In this document: positions 1 through 8,757 of the stretch, in pieces
Position numbering within the stretch: the stretch's first letter is position 1
Layout of the letters: every line of letters starts with the position of its first letter
Assembly: GCF_900103985.1 (NCBI RefSeq)
Contig: NZ_FNIE01000003.1
Location: forward strand, 62,001-126,000
DNA: 64,000 bases
From: Actinacidiphila guanduensis
GTDB lineage: Bacteria; Actinomycetota; Actinomycetes; Streptomycetales; Streptomycetaceae
Direction: 5' to 3'
Notes under the pieces: model-generated
Database searches by the model: none
What the model was told of the DNA's origin: nothing
Seen by the model: the letters and a program-made list of their open reading frames with translations, nothing else
Made by a program: the position numbers and the translations under genes

Positions 1-222
1 GTAGGCGCCGAAGCCGGTGAGGAAGGGCAGCAGCGCCTCTTCGGGCGGCCCCTCGCGGCGGATGCCGTCGATGATGCGGTCCACCAGCGCGAGGCTGGCG
101 GGCGTGTAGTCCAGCCGGATCCGGGCCCCTTCCCGCACCGTGGCGACCGCGTCCGCGGCCATCCGGGGCCCGCGGACCTCTGCCCGCGGAACGCTCGGAG
201 CATGCGCGACCTGCTGGTCCAT
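1..222 (-). CDS. hypothetical protein, 5' part only (runs off left edge)
   Basis: Only the first 74 codons are in the window; the gene continues beyond position 1. It opens with ATG at 222 behind a good ribosome binding site (GGAAGGGA, about 7 bases upstream). The visible part is soluble and charged, with no signal peptide or membrane segment, and includes IRLDYTPASLALVDRIIDG followed by a Pro/Glu-rich turn and FLTGFGAY. The style resembles a conserved streptomycete hypothetical protein, but I recognise no named domain and propose no function. Confidence 0.7.
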   Translation of the reverse strand, partial: MDQQVAHAPSVPRAEVRGPRMAADAVATVREGARIRLDYTPASLALVDRIIDGIRREGPPEEALLPFLTGFGAY

Positions 223-523
223 AGACGCGTCCCTTCCGGTTGTCCAGGCGAGGCCGTCCCCCGCGGGTGGGACGGCAACCAACGCAAGCGCAGCGACCAC
301 GGAAAACGTCACACCCCGGGTGCCGGCGGCCTTTTCCGGCGCCTTGTACGCGTCCTCGCCGGAGGTTCGCAGCGGCCCTCAAGTTCAGCCCGTGACGGCC
401 GGGTCGTACGACGCCGGAGGCGTCCGGCACCCGCTGCCGAAGCCGCCCGCGCGGCGGCCCGCGTCACCGGCGGCCCGCACGTCCGCGCGCGCGGGCCGTC
501 GTGGGGGCCGGGGCGGGGAACGG

Positions 524-566
524 CGAGCGGCGCCGGTACGGTCGGGGACCGTACCGGCGCCGCTCG
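524..566 (-). terminator. strong hairpin terminator after the LASTG surface-protein gene
   Basis: Two perfectly complementary 19-base arms (524-542 and 548-566) flank a 5-base loop (CGGGG). The hairpin begins 21 bases beyond the stop codon of the minus-strand gene at 587-1339, where an intrinsic terminator is expected. There is no clear T-tract, as is common in high-GC actinobacteria. The rest of 223-586 holds no convincing gene; it is the upstream region of the partial gene at the left edge. Confidence 0.75.
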
Positions 567-586
567 TACCGGCCGGGGCCGTGGGA

Positions 587-1339
587 TCAGAGGTGCCGCT
601 GGGCGCCCTTGCGGCGGAAGCGGATCACGACGCCGCCGGCGAGCAGGAGGACGGCCGCGATGCTGATGCCGGTCACCGAGGCGCCGGTGGAGGCGAGGCT
701 GCCGCCGCCGGAGGTGCCGGAGCCGGACGACGCGGCGGCCGCGGCGCTCGCGGAGGACGAGGCGCCGCCGCTCTGCGCGGGCGCCGTGCTCGCGCCGCCG
801 GAGGACGAACCGGCGCTCGTGGTGCCGCCGTTGTCACCGGTTCCGCCGGACGTGCCCGCGCTGGTGCCGCCGTTGTCGCCCGAGCCACCGGTGGTGCCCG
901 CGGTGCCGCCCGAGGCGCCGCCGGTGCCGCTCTGGTCGCCGCAGTCGGTCCAGAAGACCTTGTGCTTGGCGGCGCCGTGCTCCCCGTCGAAGTTCCACTC
1001 CAGCTTGTAGTGGCCGTCGGGCAGGGTCATGTCGGCGGTGCGGCCGTGGCCCTGGGCGTCCAGGGTGATGGAGCCCTGCGTGATGTCGTTCTTGGACCCG
1101 GTGGGCGGTATCCCGACGATCTTGTACGAGGCGGCCTGGCTGCCGTCGAAGTAGAAGGCGTCGAGGTAGAACGTGCACACGTGCGGCTCGTTGCGGACCA
1201 GCTCCTCGCCGGTCTTCGCGTCATGGATCTTGATGGTGCCGTTGTCGCCCGGGGCGTTGTTCGCCGCGGCGAGAGGTGCGAACAGAGCGGTGGCGGCGAC
1301 GGCGACTGCCGTGGCGCCGACCGCGGGGAGGACACGCAT
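587..1339 (-). CDS. sortase-anchored (LASTG) cell-wall surface protein
   Basis: A 250-residue exported protein. Residues 1-26 form a signal peptide ending near PLAAANN. The folded part (about 27-112) has one cysteine near each end and the segment YKIVGIPPTGSKND. Residues about 113-213 are a Gly/Ser/Thr/Ala-rich stalk. The C-terminus is a classic sorting signal: LASTG at 215-219, a hydrophobic helix, then RFRRKGAQRHL. LAxTG is the motif used by streptomycete class E sortases, so covalent attachment to peptidoglycan is expected; no sortase gene is in view. I chose ATG 1339 (MRVLPAV) because the signal peptide starts there; an in-frame ATG further upstream (1474) would place about 45 unlikely residues ahead of it. 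The role of the folded domain is unknown. Confidence 0.85.
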   Translation of the reverse strand: MRVLPAVGATAVAVAATALFAPLAAANNAPGDNGTIKIHDAKTGEELVRNEPHVCTFYLDAFYFDGSQAASYKIVGIPPTGSKNDITQGSITLDAQGHGRTADMTLPDGHYKLEWNFDGEHGAAKHKVFWTDCGDQSGTGGASGGTAGTTGGSGDNGGTSAGTSGGTGDNGGTTSAGSSSGGASTAPAQSGGASSSASAAAAASSGSGTSGGGSLASTGASVTGISIAAVLLLAGGVVIRFRRKGAQRHL

Positions 1340-1523
1340 GGACCTACCAACCTGCTGGAATCGGGCGGGGGGAGGCGCCAAGACTTCCCAGAGCGCCGCA
1401 GATCCCGTCAAGTCGGTTGGCATAGCGGGGCAATTCCCCCATCCCCGGCGGCACTCGGCACTCTGCCGCCCCACCGCCCTCAGCCGTCGGTGACCAGCCG
1501 CCGCTCCACGTCGGGGGAGATCG

Positions 1524-1545
1524 GGCCGCCGGGCTCCCGGCGGCC
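1524..1545 (-). terminator. hairpin terminator downstream of the APC permease
   Basis: A perfect 9-bp stem (GGCCGCCGG paired with CCGGCGGCC) closes a 4-base loop, 14 bases past the stop of the minus-strand permease gene. Position and stability fit an intrinsic terminator. Confidence 0.6.
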
Positions 1546-1559
1546 GTCGGCGGATGTCG

Positions 1560-3089
1560 TCATACGACGCCTTCCGCGTACTCCGCGAGTTCGGCGTCGT
1601 CGGCCAGCGCGGGCGACTCGTAGTCGCGCCGCCCCGCCACCACCCACCAGATGCTCGCCAGCAGCAGCACCACGACGAGCGCGATCGGCGCGTAGTTGAA
1701 CGACGAGACGGTCACCAGGTGGTGGGTCGGGCGGGTCTGCGGCAGGCAGAACAGCACGGTGACGAAGAGCACCCAGGCCACGGCGGTCCAGCCGATCAGG
1801 GTGCTCCAGCGGCCCAGGTGCCAGGGGCCGCGCTGGAAGCGGCGGCCGGCCCGCAGCCGCAGGTAGATCGGGATGGCGTAGGCGGGGGTGATGCCGATGA
1901 CGTTGATCGCGGTGACGGCGCCGTAGGCGACCGTGCTGTAGAGGGCCGGCAGGGCGAGGACGGCGGCGACGGCGACGGCGAGCCACACCGCGCGGGTCGG
2001 GGTGCCGGTGCGGCCGCTGACCCGGCGCCAGGTGCGCGAGCCGGGCAGGGCGCCGTCCCGGGAGAAGGCGAAGACCATCCGGGAGCAGGCGGCGACCTCG
2101 GCGTTGCCGCAGAACAGCTGGGCGATGATCACCACGATCAGCAGCGCCTTGGCGCCGCCGGAGCCGAGGGCGTCCAGGAAGATCTGGGCGGGTGGCACCC
2201 CGGTGGCGCTGCCCTGGGTGCCGGCGTAGTCCTGGATGGCGTAGGTGAGGCCGAAGAGCAGCACGAAGCCGGCCAGCCACGACCAGCCGATCGCGTGCAC
2301 GATCCCGCGGGGCGCGCTGACCTGCGCCTTGGTGGTCTCCTCCGACAGGTGCGCGGAGGCGTCGTAGCCGCAGAAGGTGTACTGGGCCAGCAGCAGGCCG
2401 ACGAGGACCACGTACCAGTTGTGCGACCAGCCGGTGTCGTTGACGAAGGTAGTGAAGACGAAGTGCGGCGACTGGTGGTGGTCGGGGACGATCATCAGGG
2501 CGCCGACGATGGCGCCGACGCCGGCCAGGTGCCACCACACCGAGACCGAGTTGAGCAGGTTGACCAGCCGGACGCCGAAGAGGTTGAGCACGGCGTGCAA
2601 CAGCAGGATCACCAGGTAGATCAGCATTGTCCTGCCCGCGGTGGGCTGGAAGCCCCACTCCAGGTTGGCGAAGGCGCCGGTGAACAGAGCGGCGCCGTAG
2701 TCGATGCCGGCGATGGCGCCGAGCAGGCCGAGCAGGTTCAGCCAGCCGGTGTACCAGCCCCAGCGGGGGCCGCCGAGCCGATTGGCCATGTCGAAGAGGG
2801 CGCCGCTGGTCGGATAGGCGGAGGTGACCTCGGCGAGCGCCGAGCCGACCAGCATCACCATCGCGCCGACCACGACCCAGCCCCACAGCATGACCGCGGG
2901 GCCGCCGGTGGACAGGCCGAACCCGTAGAGCGTCATGCAGCCGGACAGGATGGAGATCACCGAGAAGGAGATGGCGAAGTTGCCGAATCCGTTCATCTTC
3001 CGGCTGAGCACCGGCTCGTAGCCGAGTTCGCGCAGCAGGCCGTCGTCGTCCAGCCGCGAGGCGGCGGGCACGGGGTCGGCTTGGGACAT
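1560..3089 (-). CDS. APC-superfamily amino-acid permease
   Basis: A 509-residue polytopic membrane protein expected to import an amino acid or related amine by proton symport. It starts SQADPVPAASRLDDDGLLRELGYEPVL-like (a short soluble N-terminus), then gives about 12 hydrophobic segments. The first contains FGNFAISFSVISILSG, the helix-1 pattern of the choline/GABA permease branch of the APC superfamily; later segments include SAYPTSGALFDMANR and FCGYDASAHLSEET, both typical of that branch. ATG 3089 is preceded by GGAAGG at normal spacing. It appears monocistronic: the next minus-strand gene ends 170 bases upstream. Substrate cannot be deduced; GABA, choline or basic amino acids are all possible. 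Confidence 0.88.
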   Translation of the reverse strand: MSQADPVPAASRLDDDGLLRELGYEPVLSRKMNGFGNFAISFSVISILSGCMTLYGFGLSTGGPAVMLWGWVVVGAMVMLVGSALAEVTSAYPTSGALFDMANRLGGPRWGWYTGWLNLLGLLGAIAGIDYGAALFTGAFANLEWGFQPTAGRTMLIYLVILLLHAVLNLFGVRLVNLLNSVSVWWHLAGVGAIVGALMIVPDHHQSPHFVFTTFVNDTGWSHNWYVVLVGLLLAQYTFCGYDASAHLSEETTKAQVSAPRGIVHAIGWSWLAGFVLLFGLTYAIQDYAGTQGSATGVPPAQIFLDALGSGGAKALLIVVIIAQLFCGNAEVAACSRMVFAFSRDGALPGSRTWRRVSGRTGTPTRAVWLAVAVAAVLALPALYSTVAYGAVTAINVIGITPAYAIPIYLRLRAGRRFQRGPWHLGRWSTLIGWTAVAWVLFVTVLFCLPQTRPTHHLVTVSSFNYAPIALVVVLLLASIWWVVAGRRDYESPALADDAELAEYAEGVV

Positions 3090-3259
3090 GAGACACCTTC
3101 CGTCAACGCTGGGATACAGATGAACAAGTCGACAATGCGGGCGTACGGGGCGGCCGGTCGCTCCCAGTGCCCGAACCGCTCCTGACGGCGCGTTTCCGGG
3201 CCGGCCGGGGCCGGTCGGGGCCGGTTCCGGGCTGCCGTGCGCTGTCACGGGGCCGGCGG

Positions 3260-4321
3260 TCACGGCCCGTCGCGTGAACCTCCTGCCACGGACAGGCACT
3301 GGCGCCTGGCCTTGATGAACTCCTCCATGCCGGACCCGGGGTCGTTCGGGTCGGCGGCCACCACCTGCCAGGGCTGGGCGGTGGCGTGGGTGCCGATGGC
3401 CCGGAAGACGCGGGCCGCCTCGTCGTAACGGCGCCCGGCCCACAGCGCGTGCGCGAGGTGGTTGAGGTCCAGCGGCGAGCAGTCGGCCGGGCGGGAGCGC
3501 TCGAACCAGCCGCGCAGCGCCCGCTCGACGTCGGTGGTGAGCGGCTCGCGGGTCCACTGGGCGCGGCCGATCGGGTCGTAGCGGCCGCGCTCGCGCTTGT
3601 CGCGGTAGTGCTGGGCGTAGGCGTACATCGGCAGCACCAGCAGCGGGGAGGCGGACTCCATCTCCACCCACGTGCTCACCCAGTGCGCGAAGTTGAGCGC
3701 CTGCGCGGGCCCGGCGAGGCGCGCCCGGAGCAGGAACTGCAGCATCCGGTGGTGGCCCTCGCGGTTGAGCGCGTCGCGCCGCTGGACCTCCTTCAGCAGC
3801 CGCCAGGGGCCGGGCGGCAGCATGTCCTCGGGGGCGGGCATGCGGTGCTCGTTGAGCAGTTGGGCGGAGTCGACCTGGGCGAGGGCGAGCAGGCAGACCC
3901 AGGGGACGGGGTCCGCGGGGGCGGCCCTGGCCGCGTCCCACACGGCGGCGCGGGCCTGCTCGGCGAGTTCGGCGGCGTCCTCGTGGCCGGAGCGGTGGGC
4001 GCGCAGCACCCGCTCGGTGCCCACCCGCGAGCGCATCATCAGCGCGTCGGCGCTGGCCGGTTCCTCGGCCAGCCACTCCTTGACGACGTGGCTGCGCGCG
4101 GCGGCCGCGGCCAGCACCTGGGAGCGCGAGGTGCGCAGGCCCCACTGGTCGCCGGTGCGGGCCAGCAGGTTGCGCATCGGCACCCAGCGGCCGATCCGCA
4201 CCTCCTCCAGCGCGATGCGCAACTCCCCGTCGGCGCCCGCCGGATCGAAGGAGGGCGTGAAGTCGCCGCGCCCCTCCGCCCCGTCCTTGCCGCCTCTTCC
4301 CCCCCAGCGCAGCGCGCTCAT
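3260..4321 (-). CDS. conserved hypothetical protein (helical, TPR-like)
   Basis: A 353-residue soluble, Ala/Arg/Glu/Trp-rich protein with no signal peptide or membrane segment. Its repeated amphipathic helices (for example RMLQFLLRARLAGPAQALNF and HLAHALWAGRRYDEAARVFR) suggest a tetratricopeptide-like helical solenoid, but no catalytic motif is seen. The segment LRIALEEVRIGRWVPMRNLL near residue 50 looks like the conserved core of a family of streptomycete hypotheticals. The start is uncertain: ATG 4321 (MSALRW) is used because upstream codons are low-complexity, but its ribosome binding site is weak. It is divergent from the large XRE regulator at 4640, so a shared regulatory region is possible. 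Confidence 0.7.
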   Translation of the reverse strand: MSALRWGGRGGKDGAEGRGDFTPSFDPAGADGELRIALEEVRIGRWVPMRNLLARTGDQWGLRTSRSQVLAAAAARSHVVKEWLAEEPASADALMMRSRVGTERVLRAHRSGHEDAAELAEQARAAVWDAARAAPADPVPWVCLLALAQVDSAQLLNEHRMPAPEDMLPPGPWRLLKEVQRRDALNREGHHRMLQFLLRARLAGPAQALNFAHWVSTWVEMESASPLLVLPMYAYAQHYRDKRERGRYDPIGRAQWTREPLTTDVERALRGWFERSRPADCSPLDLNHLAHALWAGRRYDEAARVFRAIGTHATAQPWQVVAADPNDPGSGMEEFIKARRQCLSVAGGSRDGP

Positions 4322-4572
4322 CGCCGGCAGGCCCGCGGCGGCCGCACGCCGGGCCGTCTGCCGTGCCGCCTGCCGGAGCGCTGCGGACGACGGCGGTCCC
4401 GCACGGCGGCCCGGCGGGCGCCGATGGGCAGCTGGGGCATCGCTAACCTCAATGCAGAGTAGGCACGCTCCCGGATCGTCCCTCGGGAGCCCGGACCGGG
4501 GTACGAACCGTAAGCGGTTGAACGCGGTCCGCACAGCATCCGGTCAGAACCACACCCGCGCACATCTCAGCG

Positions 4573-4618
4573 GTGATATCACTGGCGTAGTACCCGGTCA
4601 CTTCTCTCACTCGGGTAC
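4573..4618. promoter_or_regulatory. palindromes in the XRE regulator upstream region
   Basis: This sits between the divergent genes at 3260-4321 and 4640-6820. A perfect 10-bp palindrome (GTGATATCAC) lies at 4573-4582, and an inverted repeat GTACCCG (4590-4596) with CGGGTAC (4612-4618) lies just before the GGAGGAG ribosome binding site. These are plausible operator or autoregulation sites; that is inference. The remainder of 4322-4639 shows nothing else clear. Confidence 0.4.
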
Positions 4619-4639
4619 CTCAGCGGAGGAGGGCTCTCG

Positions 4640-6820
4640 ATGGCCGACGAGGACGGACGCCGATGCGCCGTCTGCGGCTGCCGGCTGAGCCGGTACAACG
4701 ACGCGACCGCGTGCGGCGCGTGCGAGCGCTCCCGGCGCAGAGTGTCGGCTCCCCGCCGACAGACCATACCGGACCAGCTGTGGCGTGATCCCGAAGTCCA
4801 GGGCGCCCTGCGGGAGATGGACTTCGGCCGGCTGAGCCGTCTGGTCAGGGAGCGTACGGGACTGCGGCAGGAGGATGTCGCCGCGCTCACCGGAATCCGG
4901 CAGTCGTACTTATCCGCGCTGGAGTCCGGGACGCGGCGGCTGACCAACATCGAGAAGGCGCTGCACTTCGTCCACGGCTTGGGGGTGCCGAACGCGTTCT
5001 CGCCGCTGCAGGGGGCGGGGGGCGAAGCGGAAGGCCCCGAGGGCGACGCGGCACCGCGGGGCGCGCAGGGCCTTGCGCGCCCCGCGGGCAATGGGATCGA
5101 GGGCGGCGGGGCCCCGGCCGAGGAGGCCACGGCGGGCAACGGCGCTTCGGCGGCGGGGAGTTCGAGCGAGGACGTCGGCGGGGCGGCAGTCGTGGCCCCC
5201 GAGGCTTCTTCCGACGGTGCCTCAGCACCCGTGTCAGGTGGCGCCGGACGGCGCAGGGGCACCGCCGCGCGCGGACGGCGCTCGCGCGCGGGAGCGCCTG
5301 CGGGCGAGGCCGGTACGGCGTACGGGACCGCGCCAGGAGGGCCGGAATCCGTGGGCACGCGGGATGCACTTGCGCGCGGAGGAGTTGCCCCGCAGGAGCC
5401 GCGGACGGCTGCGGCAAGCAGTGGGGAAGCCGGGGCGGTTACGGGGCTCGGTGCCCCAACCACCCGAGGAGTCGCGGGCTTTGCGGGGGCAGCCACCGGA
5501 ACCGGTGAGCCCGGCGCGGGGGCTCGGGCGACCGGGGGCCTCGCTGATGCAAGCGTCGCGGGCGTGACGAGCTTTACGGAGGCAGCCACCGGAACCGGCG
5601 AGGCCGACGCGCAAGCTACGGCCGTTGCGGGGCTCGCTGACTCAACCGCCGTGGGCGCCACAGGCCTTGCGAGGGCAGCCACCGGAACCGGCGAGGCCGA
5701 CGCGCAAGCTACGGTCGTTGCGGGGCTCGCTGACTCAACCGCCACGAGCGGCGCGGGCTTTACGGGCACCGCCGGAAACTCCAGGGAGGTCATGGGAGTT
5801 GCCGCCTCCGCGTGGGCCGATCCGATCGCCATCGCCCGCGGAGCGATGAGCATCGCCGCCGTCAACACCGACGAGGCCACGCTGACCGCGCTGCGCGGCG
5901 CCCTGGAGGAGATCGTCGACCGCTACGAGGCCGAGGGTCCGCTGCGGCTGGCCCCGCGTGCGGCCGAGGTGCTGAGGGTGCAGCTGGACCTCCTGGCCGG
6001 GCGCCAGCACCCGCGCCAACGGCGGGAGTTGTACGCCCTGACGGCCAAGTGCTCAGGGCTGCTCGCCTATATGGCGGTCAACGTCGGGCGGCTGCCCGCG
6101 TCAACGGCCTATGCCGCTCAGGCGCTGCAGCTCGCCGAGGAGGCCGAGGACCGGGCGCTGGTGGCGTGGGTGCGCGGCACCCAGTCCCTGGCGGCGTACT
6201 ACGCCGGGCGCCACGAGGAGGCGCTCGACCTCGCGCACGCCGGCGTCCGGGCGGCGCCGGACAGCCCGCAGGCGATCCGATTGCTGTCCAACGGCGTGGC
6301 CCGCGCGGCGGCGCGGCTCGGCGACCGTACGGCCGCGGAACGGGCACTGGACCAGGCGCTCGCGCTCACCGAGGAGTTCGCGTCGCCGCCCGGGCTGACC
6401 GCGTGCATCTCCTTCGAGCCCTACGGCCGCGCCCGTACCCTGGCCAACGCTGCGACGGCGCACCTCTCGCTGGGCGACCCGGAGAAGGTCTTCGCCTACG
6501 CGGAGGAGATCGAGGCCCACGTCACGGGCTCGGACTCCCCCTGGAGCCAGGCCCTGGTCACCCTCGACGTCGCCGCCGCCCACCTGCACACCCCGCGTCC
6601 CGACCTCGAACACGCCCTGTCCCTGGCGCAGTCGGCGCTGAAGACGGCCGCGGACCATCCCATCCGCTCGGTGGTCCAGCGCGCCGAGGAACTCCTCGCC
6701 CTGACCGACAGCCGGCCCACCGAGCCCGCGGTCCGCGAGTACGCGGACGCCCTGCGCGTATGGCGCCAAGGCAGCGCTTCCCACGTGGCGTTGAGCCAAG
6801 TCAGCGCGGGCATGGCCTGA
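4640..6820 (+). CDS. large XRE-family regulator with zinc-like N-terminus, repeat linker and TPR-like C-terminus
   Basis: A 726-residue regulator read from ATG 4640 behind GGAGGAG. Residues 9-28 hold five cysteines (C9, C12, C14, C25, C28) in CxxC pairs, a possible zinc knuckle. Residues about 62-115 are an XRE helix-turn-helix ([20 protein letters not shown]). Residues about 122-390 are an Ala/Gly/Thr-rich linker, including an imperfect 31-residue repeat with core [13 protein letters not shown]. Residues about 395-726 are alpha-helical and TPR-like, as in streptomycete XRE proteins that sense through a solenoid domain. The linker uses unusually many A/T-ending codons (GCA, GCT, ACT) compared with both flanking domains. 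The family usually has a much shorter linker, so the insert is the odd feature. Target genes are unknown. Confidence 0.85.
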   Translation: MADEDGRRCAVCGCRLSRYNDATACGACERSRRRVSAPRRQTIPDQLWRDPEVQGALREMDFGRLSRLVRERTGLRQEDVAALTGIRQSYLSALESGTRRLTNIEKALHFVHGLGVPNAFSPLQGAGGEAEGPEGDAAPRGAQGLARPAGNGIEGGGAPAEEATAGNGASAAGSSSEDVGGAAVVAPEASSDGASAPVSGGAGRRRGTAARGRRSRAGAPAGEAGTAYGTAPGGPESVGTRDALARGGVAPQEPRTAAASSGEAGAVTGLGAPTTRGVAGFAGAATGTGEPGAGARATGGLADASVAGVTSFTEAATGTGEADAQATAVAGLADSTAVGATGLARAATGTGEADAQATVVAGLADSTATSGAGFTGTAGNSREVMGVAASAWADPIAIARGAMSIAAVNTDEATLTALRGALEEIVDRYEAEGPLRLAPRAAEVLRVQLDLLAGRQHPRQRRELYALTAKCSGLLAYMAVNVGRLPASTAYAAQALQLAEEAEDRALVAWVRGTQSLAAYYAGRHEEALDLAHAGVRAAPDSPQAIRLLSNGVARAAARLGDRTAAERALDQALALTEEFASPPGLTACISFEPYGRARTLANAATAHLSLGDPEKVFAYAEEIEAHVTGSDSPWSQALVTLDVAAAHLHTPRPDLEHALSLAQSALKTAADHPIRSVVQRAEELLALTDSRPTEPAVREYADALRVWRQGSASHVALSQVSAGMA
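5395..5790 (+). repeat. 93-bp in-frame tandem repeat inside the XRE regulator
   Basis: Units begin at about 5395, 5488, 5581, 5674 and 5767, a constant 93-bp (31-codon) period. The third and fourth units match at 69 of 70 positions (5581-5650 against 5674-5743). The first, second and fifth are degenerate. The period is a multiple of three, so copy changes would keep the frame. The block encodes a disordered-looking Ala/Gly/Thr linker. Confidence 0.85.
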
Positions 6821-7234
6821 CCGGCCCGCGGCCCGAAGGTGGCCGACGCGGACCCCCGCCAACGGTTACGGCCCGCACCCTCCCGCCCAACGCGGCGCCG
6901 TGACCTGCCGGTTCACACGCCCACCGACCTCCACCGACCGCCTACCGCACGGCCACGAGTGCCACCTGGGCACGCCCACAACCCCAGCACCGGGCAACGG
7001 CGTTCACCCTGCGTGCTCGGCCCCGCGGCACGGCTCGACACCGCGTCCCGCGCTCACCTCGGCAACCCTCGCCCCGATCAATGCCGTTCGCCCCGCGCGC
7101 GGGCAGCACGCAGGGGACGGGGGCAAGCCGCGGCCGCGGGCTGCCGCGGCGTCCGCGTCGGGCTGCCGCGGAGCCGCACCGCACAACCGTCGCTGCCACG
7201 GCGCCCGCTCGCCGGGCCGCGGTTCGGCTCGGTC
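6821..7234. other. gene-free convergent interval
   Basis: This lies between the ends of the plus-strand XRE regulator and the minus-strand small XRE gene. It is very C-rich on the plus strand. The open frames across it have no ribosome binding sites or recognisable protein features, and I see no clear hairpin, RNA gene or repeat. Confidence 0.5.
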
Positions 7235-7510
7235 TCAGGCCGACAGCCGCGTCTGCTCCGGTTCTTGGGGTGCGGCGGCCGCCGCGGCCAGGGTGTCCGT
7301 GGACAGGCCGAGGGCGGCGGCCAGGGCGACGATCGTGAAGAACGCCGGTGTCGGCGCCCGTCCCGTCTCGATCTTGCGCAGCGTCTCCGCCGAGATCCCG
7401 GCCGCCGCGGCGACCGCCGTCATGCTGCGTGCACCGCGTGCCTCCCGCAGGAGGGCGCCCAGCCGCTCACCGCGCGCCCACTCCTCGGGGGTCAGGGGAT
7501 TTCTCACCAT
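7235..7510 (-). CDS. small XRE-family transcriptional regulator
   Basis: A 91-residue, essentially one-domain DNA-binding protein. A Cro/CI-type helix-turn-helix occupies about residues 28-65 (MTAVAAAAGISAETLRKIET), followed by a second helical segment containing FFTIVALAAALGLSTDTLA. It starts at ATG 7510 and is transcribed away from the methionine aminopeptidase at 7568. The 57-bp gap between the two starts contains an AATACCGG/CCGGTATT inverted repeat, so it probably represses itself and map. That role is inferred from the arrangement; no ligand domain is present. Confidence 0.85.
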   Translation of the reverse strand: MVRNPLTPEEWARGERLGALLREARGARSMTAVAAAAGISAETLRKIETGRAPTPAFFTIVALAAALGLSTDTLAAAAAAPQEPEQTRLSA

Positions 7511-7522
7511 GGACGTGATACT

Positions 7523-7547
7523 AATACCGGGATAGCAATCCGGTATT
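7523..7547. promoter_or_regulatory. inverted-repeat operator between the XRE gene and map
   Basis: Arms AATACCGG (7523-7530) and CCGGTATT (7540-7547) are perfectly complementary with a 9-base spacer. The site fills most of the 57-bp space between the divergent starts, so a bound protein would affect both promoters. The local A+T content is markedly above background. The XRE protein encoded next to it is the obvious candidate ligand (inference). Confidence 0.7.
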
Positions 7548-7567
7548 GTAATGGGGAGGCAGCGGGC

Positions 7568-8335
7568 ATGGTGGAGATCAAGACCGACGCGGCGCTGGAG
7601 GCGATGCGCGAGGCCGGGCGGGTGGTGGCCGGGATGCTGGCGGCCGCGCGCGAGGCGGCCGCCGTGGGGGTGAGCCTGCTCGAACTCGACGCGGCGGCCA
7701 GGGAGGTCCTGACCCGCGCGAAGGCCCGCTCGCCGTTCCTCGGCTACCAGCCGTCCTTCGCACCCAGCCCCTTCCCCGCCGTCATCTGCACCTCGGTGAA
7801 CGACGCGATCGTGCACGGCATCCCGGACGGCTACCGGCTCCGCGACGGCGACCTGGTGAGCGTGGACGCCGGCGCCGAACTGGACGGGTGGACCGGGGAC
7901 GCGGCGATCTCGTTCACGGTGGGCACCCCACGGCCGGAGGACGTGGCGCTCATCGCGGCGACCCAGCGGGCGCTGGACGCGGGGGTGGCCGCGGCTGTCG
8001 TCGGCCACCGCATCGGCGACATCGGGCACGCGGTCGGCGCCGAGGCGAAGCGCGCGGGCTGCGGGCTCCCGGCGGACTTCGGCGGCCACGGCATCGGCCG
8101 GCAGATGCACGAGGACCCGCACGTGCCGAACCGGGGGCGTCCCGGCCGGGGCTTCCCGCTGCGCCACGGCCTCACCCTCGCCATCGAGCCGATGCTGCTC
8201 TCCGGCGGCCGCGACACCTACACCACCGCCCCCGACGGCTGGACCCTCCGCACCACCGACGGCACCCGCGCGGCCCACATCGAACACACGGTGGCCATCA
8301 CCAACAACGGCCCCCGCATCCTCACAGCCCTCTGA
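7568..8335 (+). CDS. map: type I methionine aminopeptidase
   Basis: A 255-residue cytosolic metalloprotease that removes the initiator methionine from nascent proteins. All five expected metal ligands are visible: D100 (VSVDAG), D111 (WTGDAA), H174 (GGHGIG), E207 (AIEPM) and E239 (HIEHT). H83 in VHGIPD matches the substrate-binding histidine. Length is normal for the short bacterial form without an N-terminal zinc extension. ATG 7568 follows GGGGAGG with good spacing. Streptomycetes carry more than one map gene. This copy is not in the ribosomal-protein/secY setting; it stands alone beside a dedicated repressor, so it may be a regulated accessory copy. Confidence 0.93.
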   Translation: MVEIKTDAALEAMREAGRVVAGMLAAAREAAAVGVSLLELDAAAREVLTRAKARSPFLGYQPSFAPSPFPAVICTSVNDAIVHGIPDGYRLRDGDLVSVDAGAELDGWTGDAAISFTVGTPRPEDVALIAATQRALDAGVAAAVVGHRIGDIGHAVGAEAKRAGCGLPADFGGHGIGRQMHEDPHVPNRGRPGRGFPLRHGLTLAIEPMLLSGGRDTYTTAPDGWTLRTTDGTRAAHIEHTVAITNNGPRILTAL

Positions 8336-8460
8336 GCCGCGGCATCCGCTACGAGCCCCACCCCGTCTGCCCCGCCGGCACACTCCCGGACCACCCACCG
8401 GTGGGGTGCTCTTGGCACCCCGGTCGTACGGCGGCGTCCTGCGCACGAAGGGTCAGCCGT

Positions 8461-8621
8461 ATAGGGGCGCGGGGAACTGCGCGACCAGCCGTCCACCGGC
8501 CGGTGGTCCGGGACGGACCGGGCTGCCCCTTCGGGCAGGTGGCGAAGCGTAAGACCGCTCCAACTGGGCGCGCAGTTCCTCCCCCAGGGCTTCGCCTGGG
8601 ACGTGCCCCCAGCGCCCCTAT
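8461..8621. repeat. streptomycete-type intergenic inverted repeat
   Basis: The left arm begins ATAGGGGCGCGGGGAACTGC at 8461. The same elements return inverted on the right as GCGCGCAGTTCCTCCCCC (from 8569) and AGCGCCCCTAT (8611-8621), with about 25 extra bases inserted in the right arm. I recognise these as fragments of the widespread GC-rich intergenic repeats of Streptomyces. The element sits in the gene-free convergent interval 8336-8757 between map and the MFS gene, where it could form a large hairpin ending transcription from both sides. Confidence 0.7.
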
Positions 8622-8757
8622 CTGGCCGCACGCAGTGCCCTGCCGCGAAGCGGCACCCTCCGCGCCGGGCAGGCGCAAGCCCCGCGTGCGGACGGCGCCC
8701 ACGAAGGACCCGGTGCAGGGTGCCCCTGCGTACGGAGCCCACGAGGAACCCCCCGTA

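Noticed and set aside
1554..3185. Long plus-strand open frame opposite the APC permease
   Set aside because: High-GC antisense shadow: Gly/Ala/Asp/Gln-rich sequence with no domain, while the minus strand encodes a clear 12-helix permease.
5395..5790. Direct repeats considered as a CRISPR array
   Set aside because: Units are 93 bp, contiguous, in frame and without unique spacers; no cas genes are present.
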